From assembly GCA_964439955.1 (NCBI GenBank), contig CAYTPX010000003.1:1-64000 (forward strand): a stretch of DNA of 64,000 bases, in the 5' to 3' direction. Position numbers and translations under genes: made by a program. Positions 20,295-29,345 of the stretch are shown here, one piece after another; the stretch's first letter is position 1, and each line of letters opens with the position of its first letter. The notes below the pieces were generated by a model. That model was not told where the DNA came from. It worked only from the letters and a program-made list of their open reading frames with translations, and did no database searches. The stretch is from UBA1794 sp964439955. GTDB taxonomy: Bacteria > Bacteroidota > Bacteroidia > Bacteroidales > Bacteroidaceae.

Positions 20295-22586
20295 ATGCAA
20301 CATGTCCCTTCCTTGGTAACTGACTTGGCCATCATACTGACCTATGCCGGTATTTTTACCATCCTTTTCAAGAAACTGAAGCAACCGCTCGTCTTGGGCT
20401 ATATAGTGGCCGGTTTCTTGACCACGCCTTTCATCCCGTTCACGCCCTCGGTGGCCGATGCTGCCAACGTGAAGACGTGGGCGGACATAGGCGTTATCTT
20501 CCTGCTCTTCTCCTTGGGGCTTGAATTCAGCTTCAAGAAGATAATGAAACTGGGCAGTTCGATTTTCGTGGCTACCAGCACGATTATCATTTTCATGATG
20601 CTCTCTGGCATTTTGGTAGGCACGCTTTGCGGGTGGTCGCGCATGGACAGCATTTTCTTGGGGGGCATGATAGCCATGTCTTCCACGACGATCATCTATA
20701 AAGCCTTCGACGATATGGGGTTGCGGCAGAAGAAGTTTGCAAATACCGTGTTGGGGATTCTGGTGCTTGAGGATGTGCTGGCTATCGTTTTGCTCGTGAT
20801 GCTTTCCACTTTGGCGGTAAGCAATACCGTGGAGGGGACGGACTTGGTGCTCAGCTTGGGCAAGTTGCTTTTCTTCTTGGTGCTGTGTTTTGTCGTGGGG
20901 ATCTTCCTGATACCTACGTTTCTCCGCCGGATTCGGGGCATCATGAGTGAGGAAATTTTGCTTGTCGTGGCTCTTTCCCTCTGTTTCGTGATGGTTTACT
21001 TGGCTTCTTTGGTGGGTTTCTCGCCAGCCTTCGGGGCGTTTATCATAGGGTCTATACTGGCAGAGACAATCGAAGGGGGGAAAATCGGGCGTTTGGTAAA
21101 CCCGGTGAAGGACTTGTTCGGTGCGGTTTTTTTCGTATCAGTGGGCATGATGGTGAACCCTTTGCTTATCCAGCAATACTGGCTTCCCATTGTGGCAATC
21201 GTGCTGGCCGTTGTTGCCGGGCAGGCCTTTTTCGGTACGGTGGGCGTATTGCTTTCCGGGCAACCGTTGAAGGTCGCCGTGCAGTGCGGCTTCAGCTTGA
21301 CGCAAATCGGCGAGTTCTCTTTTATTATTGCCACGCTTGGGAATACGTTGGGCGTGATTGACTCATTCCTCTATCCGGTAGTAGTCGCCGTGTCTGTGAT
21401 TACGACTTTCCTGACCCCTTACAGCATTCGTTTGGCGCAACCTTTCTATGGATGGCTTGAGCGGAAGATGCCTCCGCATTGGTTGTCTTGGATGGATCAT
21501 TTTGCCAACCATGGGGGATCGTTCGATGGGGCAGATGGGAAGCAGGAATGGGCAATGGCTTGGAAGATGTTGATAGTCGATGTTTTGCGCATCATCTTGA
21601 TTTATTCGGTGATAGTGACTTCTTTGATTGCCTTATGCATGCAGTTTTTTGTCCCGATACTCCGGGGGCAGCTGGGGGAAGTTGTCGGTAATATCTCGGG
21701 AGCCTTGTTGATAGTGCTGGTTTGTTCTCCCTTTTTGCGTGCCATCATGGTGAAGAAAAATCATTCGCGCGAGTTCAAGTTCTTGCATGCCTGTGGGAAG
21801 TCTTCCTATTTGCCCCTTTTCCTCTTGCTTTTGTCCAAGTATCTGGTCGCATTGGGCTTTGTGTTTTTCATCATCAACGCTTTGTGCAGCCCGTCTGTCA
21901 TCCTTAGCTTGTTGATCGCATTCTTGCTTGTCGCCGGCATGGTTTATTCCCGTTCGCTAAAGAAGCGTTCGATACTTATCGAACGGAAGTTCATGCGGAA
22001 TCTCCACCTAAAGGAGTATTACGATATGGCCTCAGTCGGTCATAAGAAGCCGGAGTATGCGGGAGGGTTGCTGGCACGTGACCTTCATTTGACCGACGTA
22101 GTGCTTCCGCCGGGTTCTTCATGGGCGGGAAAAATGCTCATGGAGTTGGATTTGGGCAGGCAGTATGGCATCCATGTGGCAAGCATATCGCGTGCTTACC
22201 GGCGAATCAATATCCCGGGCGGGAGTACGCGTATCTTTCCGCAGGACGAACTACAGATTATTGGTACGGACGAGTCTATTTCTAAGTTTTGCCAAGAGTT
22301 GTCTGCCAGTGTTGTGCCTGAGAATCCGGCTGAAGGGAAGAAGAAAGGTGCGGATGGCGGCATGGTATTGCGCCCGTTGCTGCTTACCTCCCGTTCGATA
22401 TTCTGTGGGAAAGCGATACGCGACTGCGGGATTCGGGAGCATTTCCGTTGCTTGATTGTCGGAGTGGAGCGGGGTGAAACTTTTAGACCCGACTTCTCGG
22501 TCGATTTGCAGTTGGCGGAAAGCGATGTCGTGTGGCTCGTAGGCGAGGCTGATGATTTGCAGCGGCTTTCCGAAGCTAAAGTATAA
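20295..22586 (+). CDS. CPA2-family cation/proton antiporter with C-terminal RCK (TrkA-C) domain
   Basis: A 763-residue KefB/NapA-type membrane exchanger. Residues 1-390 carry the Na+/H+ exchanger domain with about 12 helices ('QPLVLGYIVAGFLTTPFIPF', 'GLEFSFKKIMKLG', 'GAFIIGSILAET'). A second hydrophobic block (about 430-560) is followed by one or two TrkA-C-like regulatory segments ('LHLTDVVLPPGSSWAGKMLMELDLGRQYGIHVASISRAYRRINIPG', then 'LLLTSRSIFCGKAIRDCGI...VVWLVGEADDLQRL'). It exchanges K+ or Na+ for H+; the ion is not predictable here. It follows pepT by 19 bases and ends at a strong terminator. Confidence 0.9.
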   Translation: MQHVPSLVTDLAIILTYAGIFTILFKKLKQPLVLGYIVAGFLTTPFIPFTPSVADAANVKTWADIGVIFLLFSLGLEFSFKKIMKLGSSIFVATSTIIIFMMLSGILVGTLCGWSRMDSIFLGGMIAMSSTTIIYKAFDDMGLRQKKFANTVLGILVLEDVLAIVLLVMLSTLAVSNTVEGTDLVLSLGKLLFFLVLCFVVGIFLIPTFLRRIRGIMSEEILLVVALSLCFVMVYLASLVGFSPAFGAFIIGSILAETIEGGKIGRLVNPVKDLFGAVFFVSVGMMVNPLLIQQYWLPIVAIVLAVVAGQAFFGTVGVLLSGQPLKVAVQCGFSLTQIGEFSFIIATLGNTLGVIDSFLYPVVVAVSVITTFLTPYSIRLAQPFYGWLERKMPPHWLSWMDHFANHGGSFDGADGKQEWAMAWKMLIVDVLRIILIYSVIVTSLIALCMQFFVPILRGQLGEVVGNISGALLIVLVCSPFLRAIMVKKNHSREFKFLHACGKSSYLPLFLLLLSKYLVALGFVFFIINALCSPSVILSLLIAFLLVAGMVYSRSLKKRSILIERKFMRNLHLKEYYDMASVGHKKPEYAGGLLARDLHLTDVVLPPGSSWAGKMLMELDLGRQYGIHVASISRAYRRINIPGGSTRIFPQDELQIIGTDESISKFCQELSASVVPENPAEGKKKGADGGMVLRPLLLTSRSIFCGKAIRDCGIREHFRCLIVGVERGETFRPDFSVDLQLAESDVVWLVGEADDLQRLSEAKV

Positions 22587-22605
22587 TTGGGGTCTAAGGC
22601 AAGGG

Positions 22606-22652
22606 AAACCGGGGCAGATTGCTGCAAGTACATGCAATCTGCCCCGGTTTTT
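22606..22652. terminator. Bidirectional terminator between the antiporter and GH43 genes
   Basis: A perfect 17-bp GC-rich stem (22606-22622 with 22634-22650) and an 11-base loop. The stem ends in AAACC/GGTTT and runs into five T on the plus strand. It separates two convergent genes. Confidence 0.85.
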
Positions 22653-22666
22653 CACCATAGTGCCCT

Positions 22667-23806
22667 TTATCGCAGGCTTTCCAGTGTCCAGCTTTTCTCG
22701 AACCGGAGTTCAGGCTTCCCCTCTTGGTCGAAGCGGATGGGTAGCCAGAGGTAGCGGCTGTCGGCCAAAGAGTTAGGCCTCCATTGGTCGGCCATGAAGA
22801 GGAAGGTGTCATCGCCATACTGCGGCAGGGGGAGTATGTAGGTGCTTTGTCCGCCAAATGTCCTGTTTCCGCCCGGGCCGACGCAGGGGTTGGGGTGTTG
22901 TGTCCAAGGCCCCCAGATGGAGGGGGCGGAGAAAAGGCGGGCGGCATTGGGCGTCCAGCCGGTACACCCGGAAGTTATCATCCAATAGGTGTCCCCATGC
23001 TTGAAAATCGTCGGGGCTTCGTTTTGTCCACCGGGTGCCACGCGTACAAACTGCCCGTTGGGGGCCGTGAAGTCGTCGTTGAGTTGGGAAATGAGCAGGG
23101 TGAGGTTTTCCTCGGACGAGGTGATTTGGTAGGCCTTCCCGTCGGTGTCGACGAACAGGGTCTGGTCACGGGACATTTGCCCGTCCTGCAGGTCGCGCAT
23201 GAAGAACAGCCCGTCTGTTACTTTGGCGCGCCAAACGTCGGTCCACCATTCCAGCCGGTAATCTTCCGGCGTGAAAGACCGGGCTTTGGCTTTTTGTCCT
23301 TCATCCCAGTCGCGTGGGTATTGCCCGGGATTGAGCCGGAACGAGTTAAGGTAGCGGAAGGGGCCTTGGGGTGCGTCGGCGGTAGCCACTGCGGCACGGG
23401 CGGCGGCATAGCCTTGGCCTTTCAGTTCGAGATGGAACCAGAGCACGAATTTCTTCGTCGTGGGGTTGTAGATTACTTTGGGGCGCTCCATGATGCATCC
23501 GCGTTCGATGTCGCTGCCCGCTTCTTCGCTCACGGGAAGGGCTACGCTTTCGTATTTCCAGTGGAGCAGGTCGTCCGAGGAATAACAGGTGATGCCCACT
23601 TGGGTGGAGAAGCCCTTCTCCGGGCGGTGTTCCCCGTACCAATAGTAGCGTCCCTCGTGGTAAAGGATTCCGCCACCGTGGGCATTGATGGGATTGCCGT
23701 CTGTGTCGAGCCATTTCTCGAGAGGCTTGATGCTGTCGGTTTGTGCGGGTACGGTTGAAACCAGCACGCAGGTGGCGAAAAGCGCCAGCAGTTTTTTCAG
23801 TTTCAT
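22667..23806 (-). CDS. Secreted glycoside hydrolase family 43 enzyme (exo-beta-1,3-galactanase-like group)
   Basis: A 379-residue five-bladed beta-propeller hydrolase with a signal peptide (1-21, ending VPAQ). 'INAHGGGILYHEGRYYWYGEH' (40-60) and 'CIMERPKVIYNPTTKKFVLWFH' (from 104) are hallmarks of the GH43 subgroup holding exo-beta-1,3-galactanases and related enzymes. Glu107 is the likely general acid. The Asp base of classical GH43 is missing at the N-terminal blade (AHGGG instead), as known for galactanases of subfamily 24. The expected substrate is the beta-1,3-galactan backbone of arabinogalactan. It lies downstream of a GH2 remnant. Family firm, substrate inferred. Confidence 0.85.
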   Translation of the reverse strand: MKLKKLLALFATCVLVSTVPAQTDSIKPLEKWLDTDGNPINAHGGGILYHEGRYYWYGEHRPEKGFSTQVGITCYSSDDLLHWKYESVALPVSEEAGSDIERGCIMERPKVIYNPTTKKFVLWFHLELKGQGYAAARAAVATADAPQGPFRYLNSFRLNPGQYPRDWDEGQKAKARSFTPEDYRLEWWTDVWRAKVTDGLFFMRDLQDGQMSRDQTLFVDTDGKAYQITSSEENLTLLISQLNDDFTAPNGQFVRVAPGGQNEAPTIFKHGDTYWMITSGCTGWTPNAARLFSAPSIWGPWTQHPNPCVGPGGNRTFGGQSTYILPLPQYGDDTFLFMADQWRPNSLADSRYLWLPIRFDQEGKPELRFEKSWTLESLR

Positions 23807-23907
23807 ACAGTTTTTTTTTTAGGAGGTACGCGCCTTTCCAGAAAAAGCCTTTTGGGGACGGCGCGAAACCTCAGGTGAATAAAAGGGGGATAATATAATG
23901 GTCTCTT

Positions 23908-24305
23908 TTAAAAAGTCTCCACGGTGAGCGTCTGCCCTTCCAAGTTTCCGGACGAGAGTGTGAGGGTAATGATACCTTTCCCTTTCGTTTCGTCGGGTTG
24001 GAGAATGGCCAAGGCGCGTCCCCGGAAGGTTTTGGGTGTCAAGGAACGGAATCTTTCCGTGTCGTCGAGGCCTGCATTTCCGGAGGCCGCAATGTGTCCT
24101 GCCCCTTCGCGGCGGATGGTTACGGTCTGGTCGTTGTCGGGGACGACTTCGCCTTCCGCATCGACCGGTTTAATCTTGACATGCGAGAGGTCGTTGCAGC
24201 TGGCTTTGGTTCAAGGCAAGGGTAGGGGGAGCGGGCAAAAGCCGCAGCAGAAAAAGTAGGAAGCCCTGCAAGGAGCAGGAAAAAGGTCTTGGTCTCTTTC
24301 ATCAT
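23908..24305 (-). pseudogene. Internally deleted GH2 beta-galactosidase remnant
   Basis: An ATG at 24305 opens a normal signal peptide (MMKETKTFFLLLAGLPTF and on to about residue 25). That frame soon loses sense and runs on into unrelated sequence. In another frame of the same strand, directly after the signal region (about 24210 downward), the sequence reads NDLSHVKIKPVDAEGEVV and continues with 'GAGHIAASGNAG', 'ERFRSL' and 'FRGRALAIL' to a TAA at 23908. This is the C-terminal immunoglobulin-like domain of Bacteroidetes GH2 beta-galactosidases. The roughly 2 kb encoding the catalytic barrel are absent and the two ends are out of frame. It lies in the same direction between the GH128-like and GH43 genes. 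Confidence 0.75.
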
Positions 24306-24356
24306 TGTTATAATGGCTTAGGGGATAATGGAGAGGCCGCGGGGAAGGCGGAAATA

Positions 24357-24405
24357 TTCATGGCAAGATCCGGATGAGTGGTTTCCATCCAAACCTTGCC
24401 ATGAA
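24357..24405 (-). terminator. Nested hairpin downstream of the GH128-like gene
   Basis: An outer perfect 11-bp stem (TTCATGGCAAG at 24357-24367 with 24395-24405) encloses an inner 5-bp stem (GGATG 24372-24376, CATCC 24386-24390) across a small internal loop. It lies 60 bases beyond the GH128-like stop on the minus strand and before the GH2 remnant. Only a weak T-run follows, so it may be a terminator, an attenuator or an mRNA 3'-end structure. Confidence 0.5.
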
Positions 24406-24465
24406 AATGGGAAGCCCTATGGGGCGGTGTCCTTTGCTCCCCATCCGGGGAACAAGGCGTTTACC

Positions 24466-27402
24466 TTACTTCTTGATAAATTTGAGTCCTTGGACATTGT
24501 CTGCTTGGAAGATATATTGTTGTCCTGCAACCAAGCGACTGATGTCGATAGTCTCGGTGCCGGTTCCGTTCAAGACGAGTTGTCCGTCGGTCGTGAAAAT
24601 ACGGTAGGAGGCGTTGCCATCGGAAGGTTGGACGCGGAGGGTATTGCCCTCTTGGTAGAGGCAGACAGCTTCTTCCGTCCCTTCGCCCTTTACCGTCGCG
24701 ATGCCGACATCGGTGCTGCCTTCCGTGCTGTAGATGGCGATTATCCCTACTCGGTCATACGACAACGAGGGAATGCTGTTCGAGGAGCGTTCGCCTACCT
24801 TGTTGTAACGTACGCGCGCTTCCGTGTCGCCTGTATAAAAGAGGCTGCTGCACCAGTCGTCGTTGCTCGTCTGGAGGGCAACGATGTAGGTCGGGACTAC
24901 GGGGAATTCGGGGTCGAAGGTCGTTTGGCGCGTGAGCGAGCCTACGGTTTCTTCCGTGAGGATGCACGAGAGGTGGAGTTCCATGTCGTTGTTTTCCTCA
25001 TCAGTATAAGGGATGGTGAATTCTCCCTCCGGGACGGCTATGTAGCTCACTTCCTCGCCTGCTTCAGCCCAGTCGGCGGAAAGCGCGCTCTCGCGGGTGA
25101 GGCAAAGTTCGAAGCCGTCTTGCGTGATGTTGCGTACGCGGGGCACTACGGGCGCAGCGTTGGCAGTGAGGTTGTTGGTAGTCAATACGGTGGGGAAGAC
25201 CAAGGGGGCACTTTCCATAGGGGTCTTGAATGCCACATACATCCACTCGCCGCTTACGCCTTTGACAACCCCCGAACGGATAGGCATGTCGCCCACTTCG
25301 GAGAGCGTGCTGTCGACTATGAGGTAGGGAACGGTGGCCGAATTCCCGTTGAAGGTCAGGTTGTTCAGCGAAGAAGTGCTGTAGTCGTAGAGATATCCCC
25401 AAGGAATGATCCGTATGCGGAAGTTGGTGCTGTCAAAAGAGTCGAAAGAAGTGGTGTGTTGCCCGGAGTTGCTCCCGTAAAGCAACGTAAGGGACGTTCC
25501 CCCGAGGACGGGTAAGTTGTGGCTTCCGTCGAAACTGGTATACAGCGCACTAGTGCCTTCATTTTTGCTGATAGGGATTGTCCCGTAGCGGATCGGGGCG
25601 GTGGTTGCCACGCTGATGTCTATGGTGCTTTCTTCCGTGTAGCGGGCCGTAGACTCGTTGCAATAGAAGTAAGACACGCGGTAGGTTGTGGTCTGCGGGT
25701 GGGTCAAGTCCCATGTGTCAATCAAGCCATAGGAGGGAGGGTTGGTACTGCTGAGGATGGGCTCCCAGTCGCTGCTGCCCAACTTTCTTTCCACAAGTAC
25801 GCTGTCGAAGTATTCCCCGTTGTTGTCCGTGCAATAGAAACGGACTTGCCCGGCTGTCAAAAGATAGTCTGTGCTGAATACTGTGGTCGGCTGGGTGAAC
25901 GTGGCGTAAGGGGGAATGTGTGCGTATTGGTAGTTGTAGGCTAAGCCCGATTTGAAATTCTGGTACACCTCACCAGCCGGGAAAAGGTCGCCCGGCTTGT
26001 AGACGTGGCGTTCGCCGTCGATGACGGCGACGAGGCTATCTACCCCGTGGCATACGATATTGTGATGGGTGTTCCCGCTGAAGTTGAATATCGAGTAACG
26101 TTCTACCCAAGGCGAGTCCTCCAATACTTGGAGTACCGCTTTCATCTTTTCTGCCGACTTCGTGAGGTTTCGTCCAGCGGCTTCGGGGTCGGAATCATCC
26201 TCCCACGTGGTGTCGGGCCAAGGGCCGTTGTTCCATTCCGTAAGCCATACAGGGCGGCCCGTTTGGTTGTAGTAGTATTGGGTTTGGCTACTCCACCAGC
26301 TCGCGCTTTCCTGCCATTGGTAGAGATGGAGGGCTATGAAATCGACGCGGATGCCTTGCGCGTCGCAGTTGTTAAGGAACTGTATCATGTAACCTTCGTT
26401 GCCCATTTGTGGCCCCATGGAGCCTAAACGGGAACCGTTGTTCTTGAAGCTGTTGTAGTAGGTCAAGGCGGTTTCTATGTCACCCGCATCCAGTTTCCCG
26501 TCACCGTCGGCCGAGTTCCACGGTTCGTTGAAGAAGAGCATGTGGGTGTTGCCTGCGGTCTCAGAAGCGGGGGTGCTATAAGCGCTGTTATCCCATCCGA
26601 TGTGGTGCAGCATGCCGACGTATTCCTTGTCTGTGTCTTCCGTGTCGCTTGCGGCGTAGTTATAGTACCAAGTCCTGTCGGTCATGTATTCGTTGTTGTA
26701 CCCGATGGCGCTCTTTTTGGTCGGTGCCTGCCAACGCATGACGCGGATGTAGGAAATCTTGTTATAGAGTGCGCCGCCCCGGGTGCAAGAGGTGGGGTCG
26801 GCCAAGTTGGAAATCTCGATGTCGCCGTCTTGGGCTATGAAGCAACGGCTGTATCCGCTTGCAGGGGCGGAGCCTTGTGCCATAATGGCCATATAACCGC
26901 GCTTGAGCTTGAAAGATTTGATGTTGTTGTTATAGCGTGTCCCCAACGAGGTGTATTCCCCCGGAGCGTATCCTCGGCTGTCGCCGCTATACAATTCTCC
27001 GGTATAGACGGTGAGGACTTCCGTGCTCGGGGTATGGGGGACGATTGCTGAGCCGTTGCCGTAAATGTTGACCCACACGTTCCTTTTGTTGCCGACAGCT
27101 TCTCCATTGACCCGGATTTTCGAAAGCCAATTGCTGATAACCTCGCTCGGGTGTATGCTATCGAAGAAGACCCATGCGTCTTCGCTGGTAATGTTGATGG
27201 TGACTCCGTCGGCGATGCAGTTCTCGCTGCTTGTGATGTGGTATTCACAGGCTTCGGACAAGGTGACATCTTCTGTTACACTTTCTACGGTAGTTACATT
27301 CTCTACGGTTTTCGGGGTCTGTGCCCATGAAACCGTATGCAGCAGGCACGCTGATAAAAGGAGCAGCCAGCGCGCTGGTTGTAGGATGGATTTCATTTTC
27401 AT
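24466..27402 (-). CDS. Secreted GH128-like glycoside hydrolase with C-terminal sorting-type domain
   Basis: A 978-residue protein with a signal peptide (1-27, ending SWAQ). Residues about 215-430 form a Glyco_hydro_cc (GH128) barrel: 'YYNYAASDTEDTDKEYVGMLHHIGWDNS', Glu293 in 'MLFFNEPWNSADGDG' and Glu389 in 'PVWLTEWNNG' are the expected acid/base and nucleophile. Known GH128 members are endo-beta-1,3-glucanases. Beta-sandwich modules follow (about 520-880). The last ~70 residues ('LRVQPSDGNASYRIFTTDGQLVLNG...GLKFIKK') resemble a type A C-terminal domain of type 9 secretion substrates. It is preceded by a same-strand protein with a similar tail. The actual substrate may be a beta-1,3-galactan or glucan. 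Confidence 0.82.
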   Translation of the reverse strand: MKMKSILQPARWLLLLSACLLHTVSWAQTPKTVENVTTVESVTEDVTLSEACEYHITSSENCIADGVTINITSEDAWVFFDSIHPSEVISNWLSKIRVNGEAVGNKRNVWVNIYGNGSAIVPHTPSTEVLTVYTGELYSGDSRGYAPGEYTSLGTRYNNNIKSFKLKRGYMAIMAQGSAPASGYSRCFIAQDGDIEISNLADPTSCTRGGALYNKISYIRVMRWQAPTKKSAIGYNNEYMTDRTWYYNYAASDTEDTDKEYVGMLHHIGWDNSAYSTPASETAGNTHMLFFNEPWNSADGDGKLDAGDIETALTYYNSFKNNGSRLGSMGPQMGNEGYMIQFLNNCDAQGIRVDFIALHLYQWQESASWWSSQTQYYYNQTGRPVWLTEWNNGPWPDTTWEDDSDPEAAGRNLTKSAEKMKAVLQVLEDSPWVERYSIFNFSGNTHHNIVCHGVDSLVAVIDGERHVYKPGDLFPAGEVYQNFKSGLAYNYQYAHIPPYATFTQPTTVFSTDYLLTAGQVRFYCTDNNGEYFDSVLVERKLGSSDWEPILSSTNPPSYGLIDTWDLTHPQTTTYRVSYFYCNESTARYTEESTIDISVATTAPIRYGTIPISKNEGTSALYTSFDGSHNLPVLGGTSLTLLYGSNSGQHTTSFDSFDSTNFRIRIIPWGYLYDYSTSSLNNLTFNGNSATVPYLIVDSTLSEVGDMPIRSGVVKGVSGEWMYVAFKTPMESAPLVFPTVLTTNNLTANAAPVVPRVRNITQDGFELCLTRESALSADWAEAGEEVSYIAVPEGEFTIPYTDEENNDMELHLSCILTEETVGSLTRQTTFDPEFPVVPTYIVALQTSNDDWCSSLFYTGDTEARVRYNKVGERSSNSIPSLSYDRVGIIAIYSTEGSTDVGIATVKGEGTEEAVCLYQEGNTLRVQPSDGNASYRIFTTDGQLVLNGTGTETIDISRLVAGQQYIFQADNVQGLKFIKK

Positions 27403-27440
27403 AGTAGGATTAGTATTGAGAAATTTGGTAAGTGCATTGA

Positions 27441-29321
27441 TTATTGGCTTACGATGACTTTTTTGTCTTTTACGATATAGATACCGACATTTAATGGGCA
27501 GAAGTTCTCGCCTTCTGTAATTGAAAATGTATTGACCAATGTGCCGTCTATCCGGTAAATGGGTATTTCGCCGTTTTGGGTTGCATAAATCACGATTCCG
27601 CCTTGTGTAGAATATACACTCATGCGTGATTCGGGACCCGAACTGATGTCCTGTAAACCGGTGGCGGTAAGGGATGGATAATATACGCTTACCGGATTCG
27701 TTACGGAGGGGGAAATATAAGCCTCGAAGGGTTCAAGCGATTCCCCTTCTGTCAGGCGGAAACATCCGCTTTGGGCATCGTAGCGGAGGAATTGCCCTTC
27801 GGGAGTGTAGAGCTGGTAAGTGTCGTTCCCCACGAAGTTATAGTTACCTTGCGGAGTTTCGAGAGTTTCCTTCCGTCCAGTCATGATGGAAACGTTTGCA
27901 TCCGCCAAGTTGTCGACAAATTGCACCAAATAACATCCTGCGGGGACGGTTTCATCTATGGGGAAGGTCTCGAACACGCCATCATTTTGGCGGTATATGA
28001 TGTAATCCAGCCCCATTGTTGCGGTTAAATTGGTGAAGGAATAACCGTCATAAGAGCCGGTGATTTGGACGCCTTTCATTTCGCCGGGGAAATACATCGG
28101 GTAGAGGGTACTGCCTTCTACAGCGCGGGTCAGCCGCGCGGCACCCAAATAGTTCAGATTGGTAGTATCCAGTTGTGAGGAATTCTCTCCGTTCAATATG
28201 AACTCAAGCATGTATGCCGTAGCCCCGGAGTAGGAATATCGGGATATGCGCCCTTCCGGAAGGCTGGCATAAGGAAGGTAACTTGCAAGCCGGGTGAAGG
28301 ATACTTCGGCATAGGCCTCTACGTTGTCGATATATAAGGTGCCGTCATTCTCATAGTCTTCATTGTCTATCGTCAATGCCGTTAGTGCCCCTGTCGGAGT
28401 GAGTATGCCTTCTATCTGTTTCCATTCCCCTTTTGTGTCCGGGATGTGGATGTAAGAGTCGGCTGTACCGCAATAAATGCCCCCTTCGTATCCGTCCGTT
28501 TTCACCATGGCGCGCACCAAATAGTTGGTATTGGCCGAGAGTTGGGCGGGAATCTCCAAGGAAGCACCGGTCGTTGCGCTCCCATTGTTGAATGCTTGCC
28601 CGGAGAGTTTGATGGCGTATGGGCCGGAATAAGATTCGGACACAGCCTCGGCTTCCGTACCCCATCCTCCCAATAGGGATTCGTTGGTAATGAATGAACG
28701 GTTGGAGGCGTTGAGTCCAGTACCCGTAAAGCCGGAATTGAGGTAGGGGTCGGTCACTAAGTTCGTCCCTCCCAGCATATTTTGGATATTGGTTTCCGCC
28801 AACTGTTCATCGGGGGCTGTGAATGTTGTACTGCTCAGCGTGTCTGCTGAAAAGCCTTCAGCCAAATGGGTAATGCCGATAATTGAATATTCGTACGGTA
28901 AGGCGCTGTGGGAAGTCGAATAGGGTATTTCTCCGGTTTCCTCATTGGGAGTGGAGGCAAACAGCGCGTTATTCCGGTAAATGTTGATATGGGTTCCGCG
29001 GCGTGCCAAGCGGTAGTTGTGCATTTCGTTGCCGTCTTTTAGGTTGCGGGCAATCGTTTCACCGTTGGATACGACCCGGTCGGAGAAGAAAGTGATGTAT
29101 GTTTTCCGATCCAAGCTGGATGAAGTACGGCGAATCAGTATGGTGAAGGAGTCCGTTTCGTTGATGAGTTGCGCGTTGCTCAGTTCCAAGGTGAAGCTAT
29201 TCCCCAAGGTGTCTGGGGAAATGAAGAGTGTGTCGTTGTCAATTGCTTCCGCCGTATGGGCGCAAGGAAAGGCGAGTACGGCAGAAAAGAACAATATTTT
29301 GCTATGATGTCTTATGTCCAT
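27441..29321 (-). CDS. Secreted multidomain protein with carbohydrate-binding-like module, function unknown
   Basis: A 626-residue protein with a signal peptide (about 1-26, ending AEA). Residues 30-170 look like a concanavalin/LamG-type beta-sandwich ('LFISPDTLGNSFTLELSNAQL...THINIYRNNALFAS'). Residues about 180-340 ('TNLVTDPYLNSGFTG', 'GPYAIKLSGQAFNNGSATTGASLEIPAQLSANTNYLVRAMVKTDGYEG', 'LYIDNVEAYAE') match the pattern of a CBM4/9-like galactose-binding fold. The C-terminus ('GTLVNTFSITEGENFCPLNVGIYIVKDKKVIVSQ') resembles a type 9 secretion sorting tail. I see no catalytic motif. Being between the GH128-like and metallopeptidase genes, it may be a glycan-binding partner. The exact family is not recognised. 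Confidence 0.7.
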   Translation of the reverse strand: MDIRHHSKILFFSAVLAFPCAHTAEAIDNDTLFISPDTLGNSFTLELSNAQLINETDSFTILIRRTSSSLDRKTYITFFSDRVVSNGETIARNLKDGNEMHNYRLARRGTHINIYRNNALFASTPNEETGEIPYSTSHSALPYEYSIIGITHLAEGFSADTLSSTTFTAPDEQLAETNIQNMLGGTNLVTDPYLNSGFTGTGLNASNRSFITNESLLGGWGTEAEAVSESYSGPYAIKLSGQAFNNGSATTGASLEIPAQLSANTNYLVRAMVKTDGYEGGIYCGTADSYIHIPDTKGEWKQIEGILTPTGALTALTIDNEDYENDGTLYIDNVEAYAEVSFTRLASYLPYASLPEGRISRYSYSGATAYMLEFILNGENSSQLDTTNLNYLGAARLTRAVEGSTLYPMYFPGEMKGVQITGSYDGYSFTNLTATMGLDYIIYRQNDGVFETFPIDETVPAGCYLVQFVDNLADANVSIMTGRKETLETPQGNYNFVGNDTYQLYTPEGQFLRYDAQSGCFRLTEGESLEPFEAYISPSVTNPVSVYYPSLTATGLQDISSGPESRMSVYSTQGGIVIYATQNGEIPIYRIDGTLVNTFSITEGENFCPLNVGIYIVKDKKVIVSQ

Positions 29322-29345
29322 ATCTTTGTAAGAGTGTTGCTTAGA

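Noticed and set aside
24328..25515. 395-codon plus-strand frame opposite the GH128-like gene
   Set aside because: It is antisense to a well-supported hydrolase, reads as low-complexity shadow sequence and has no domain.
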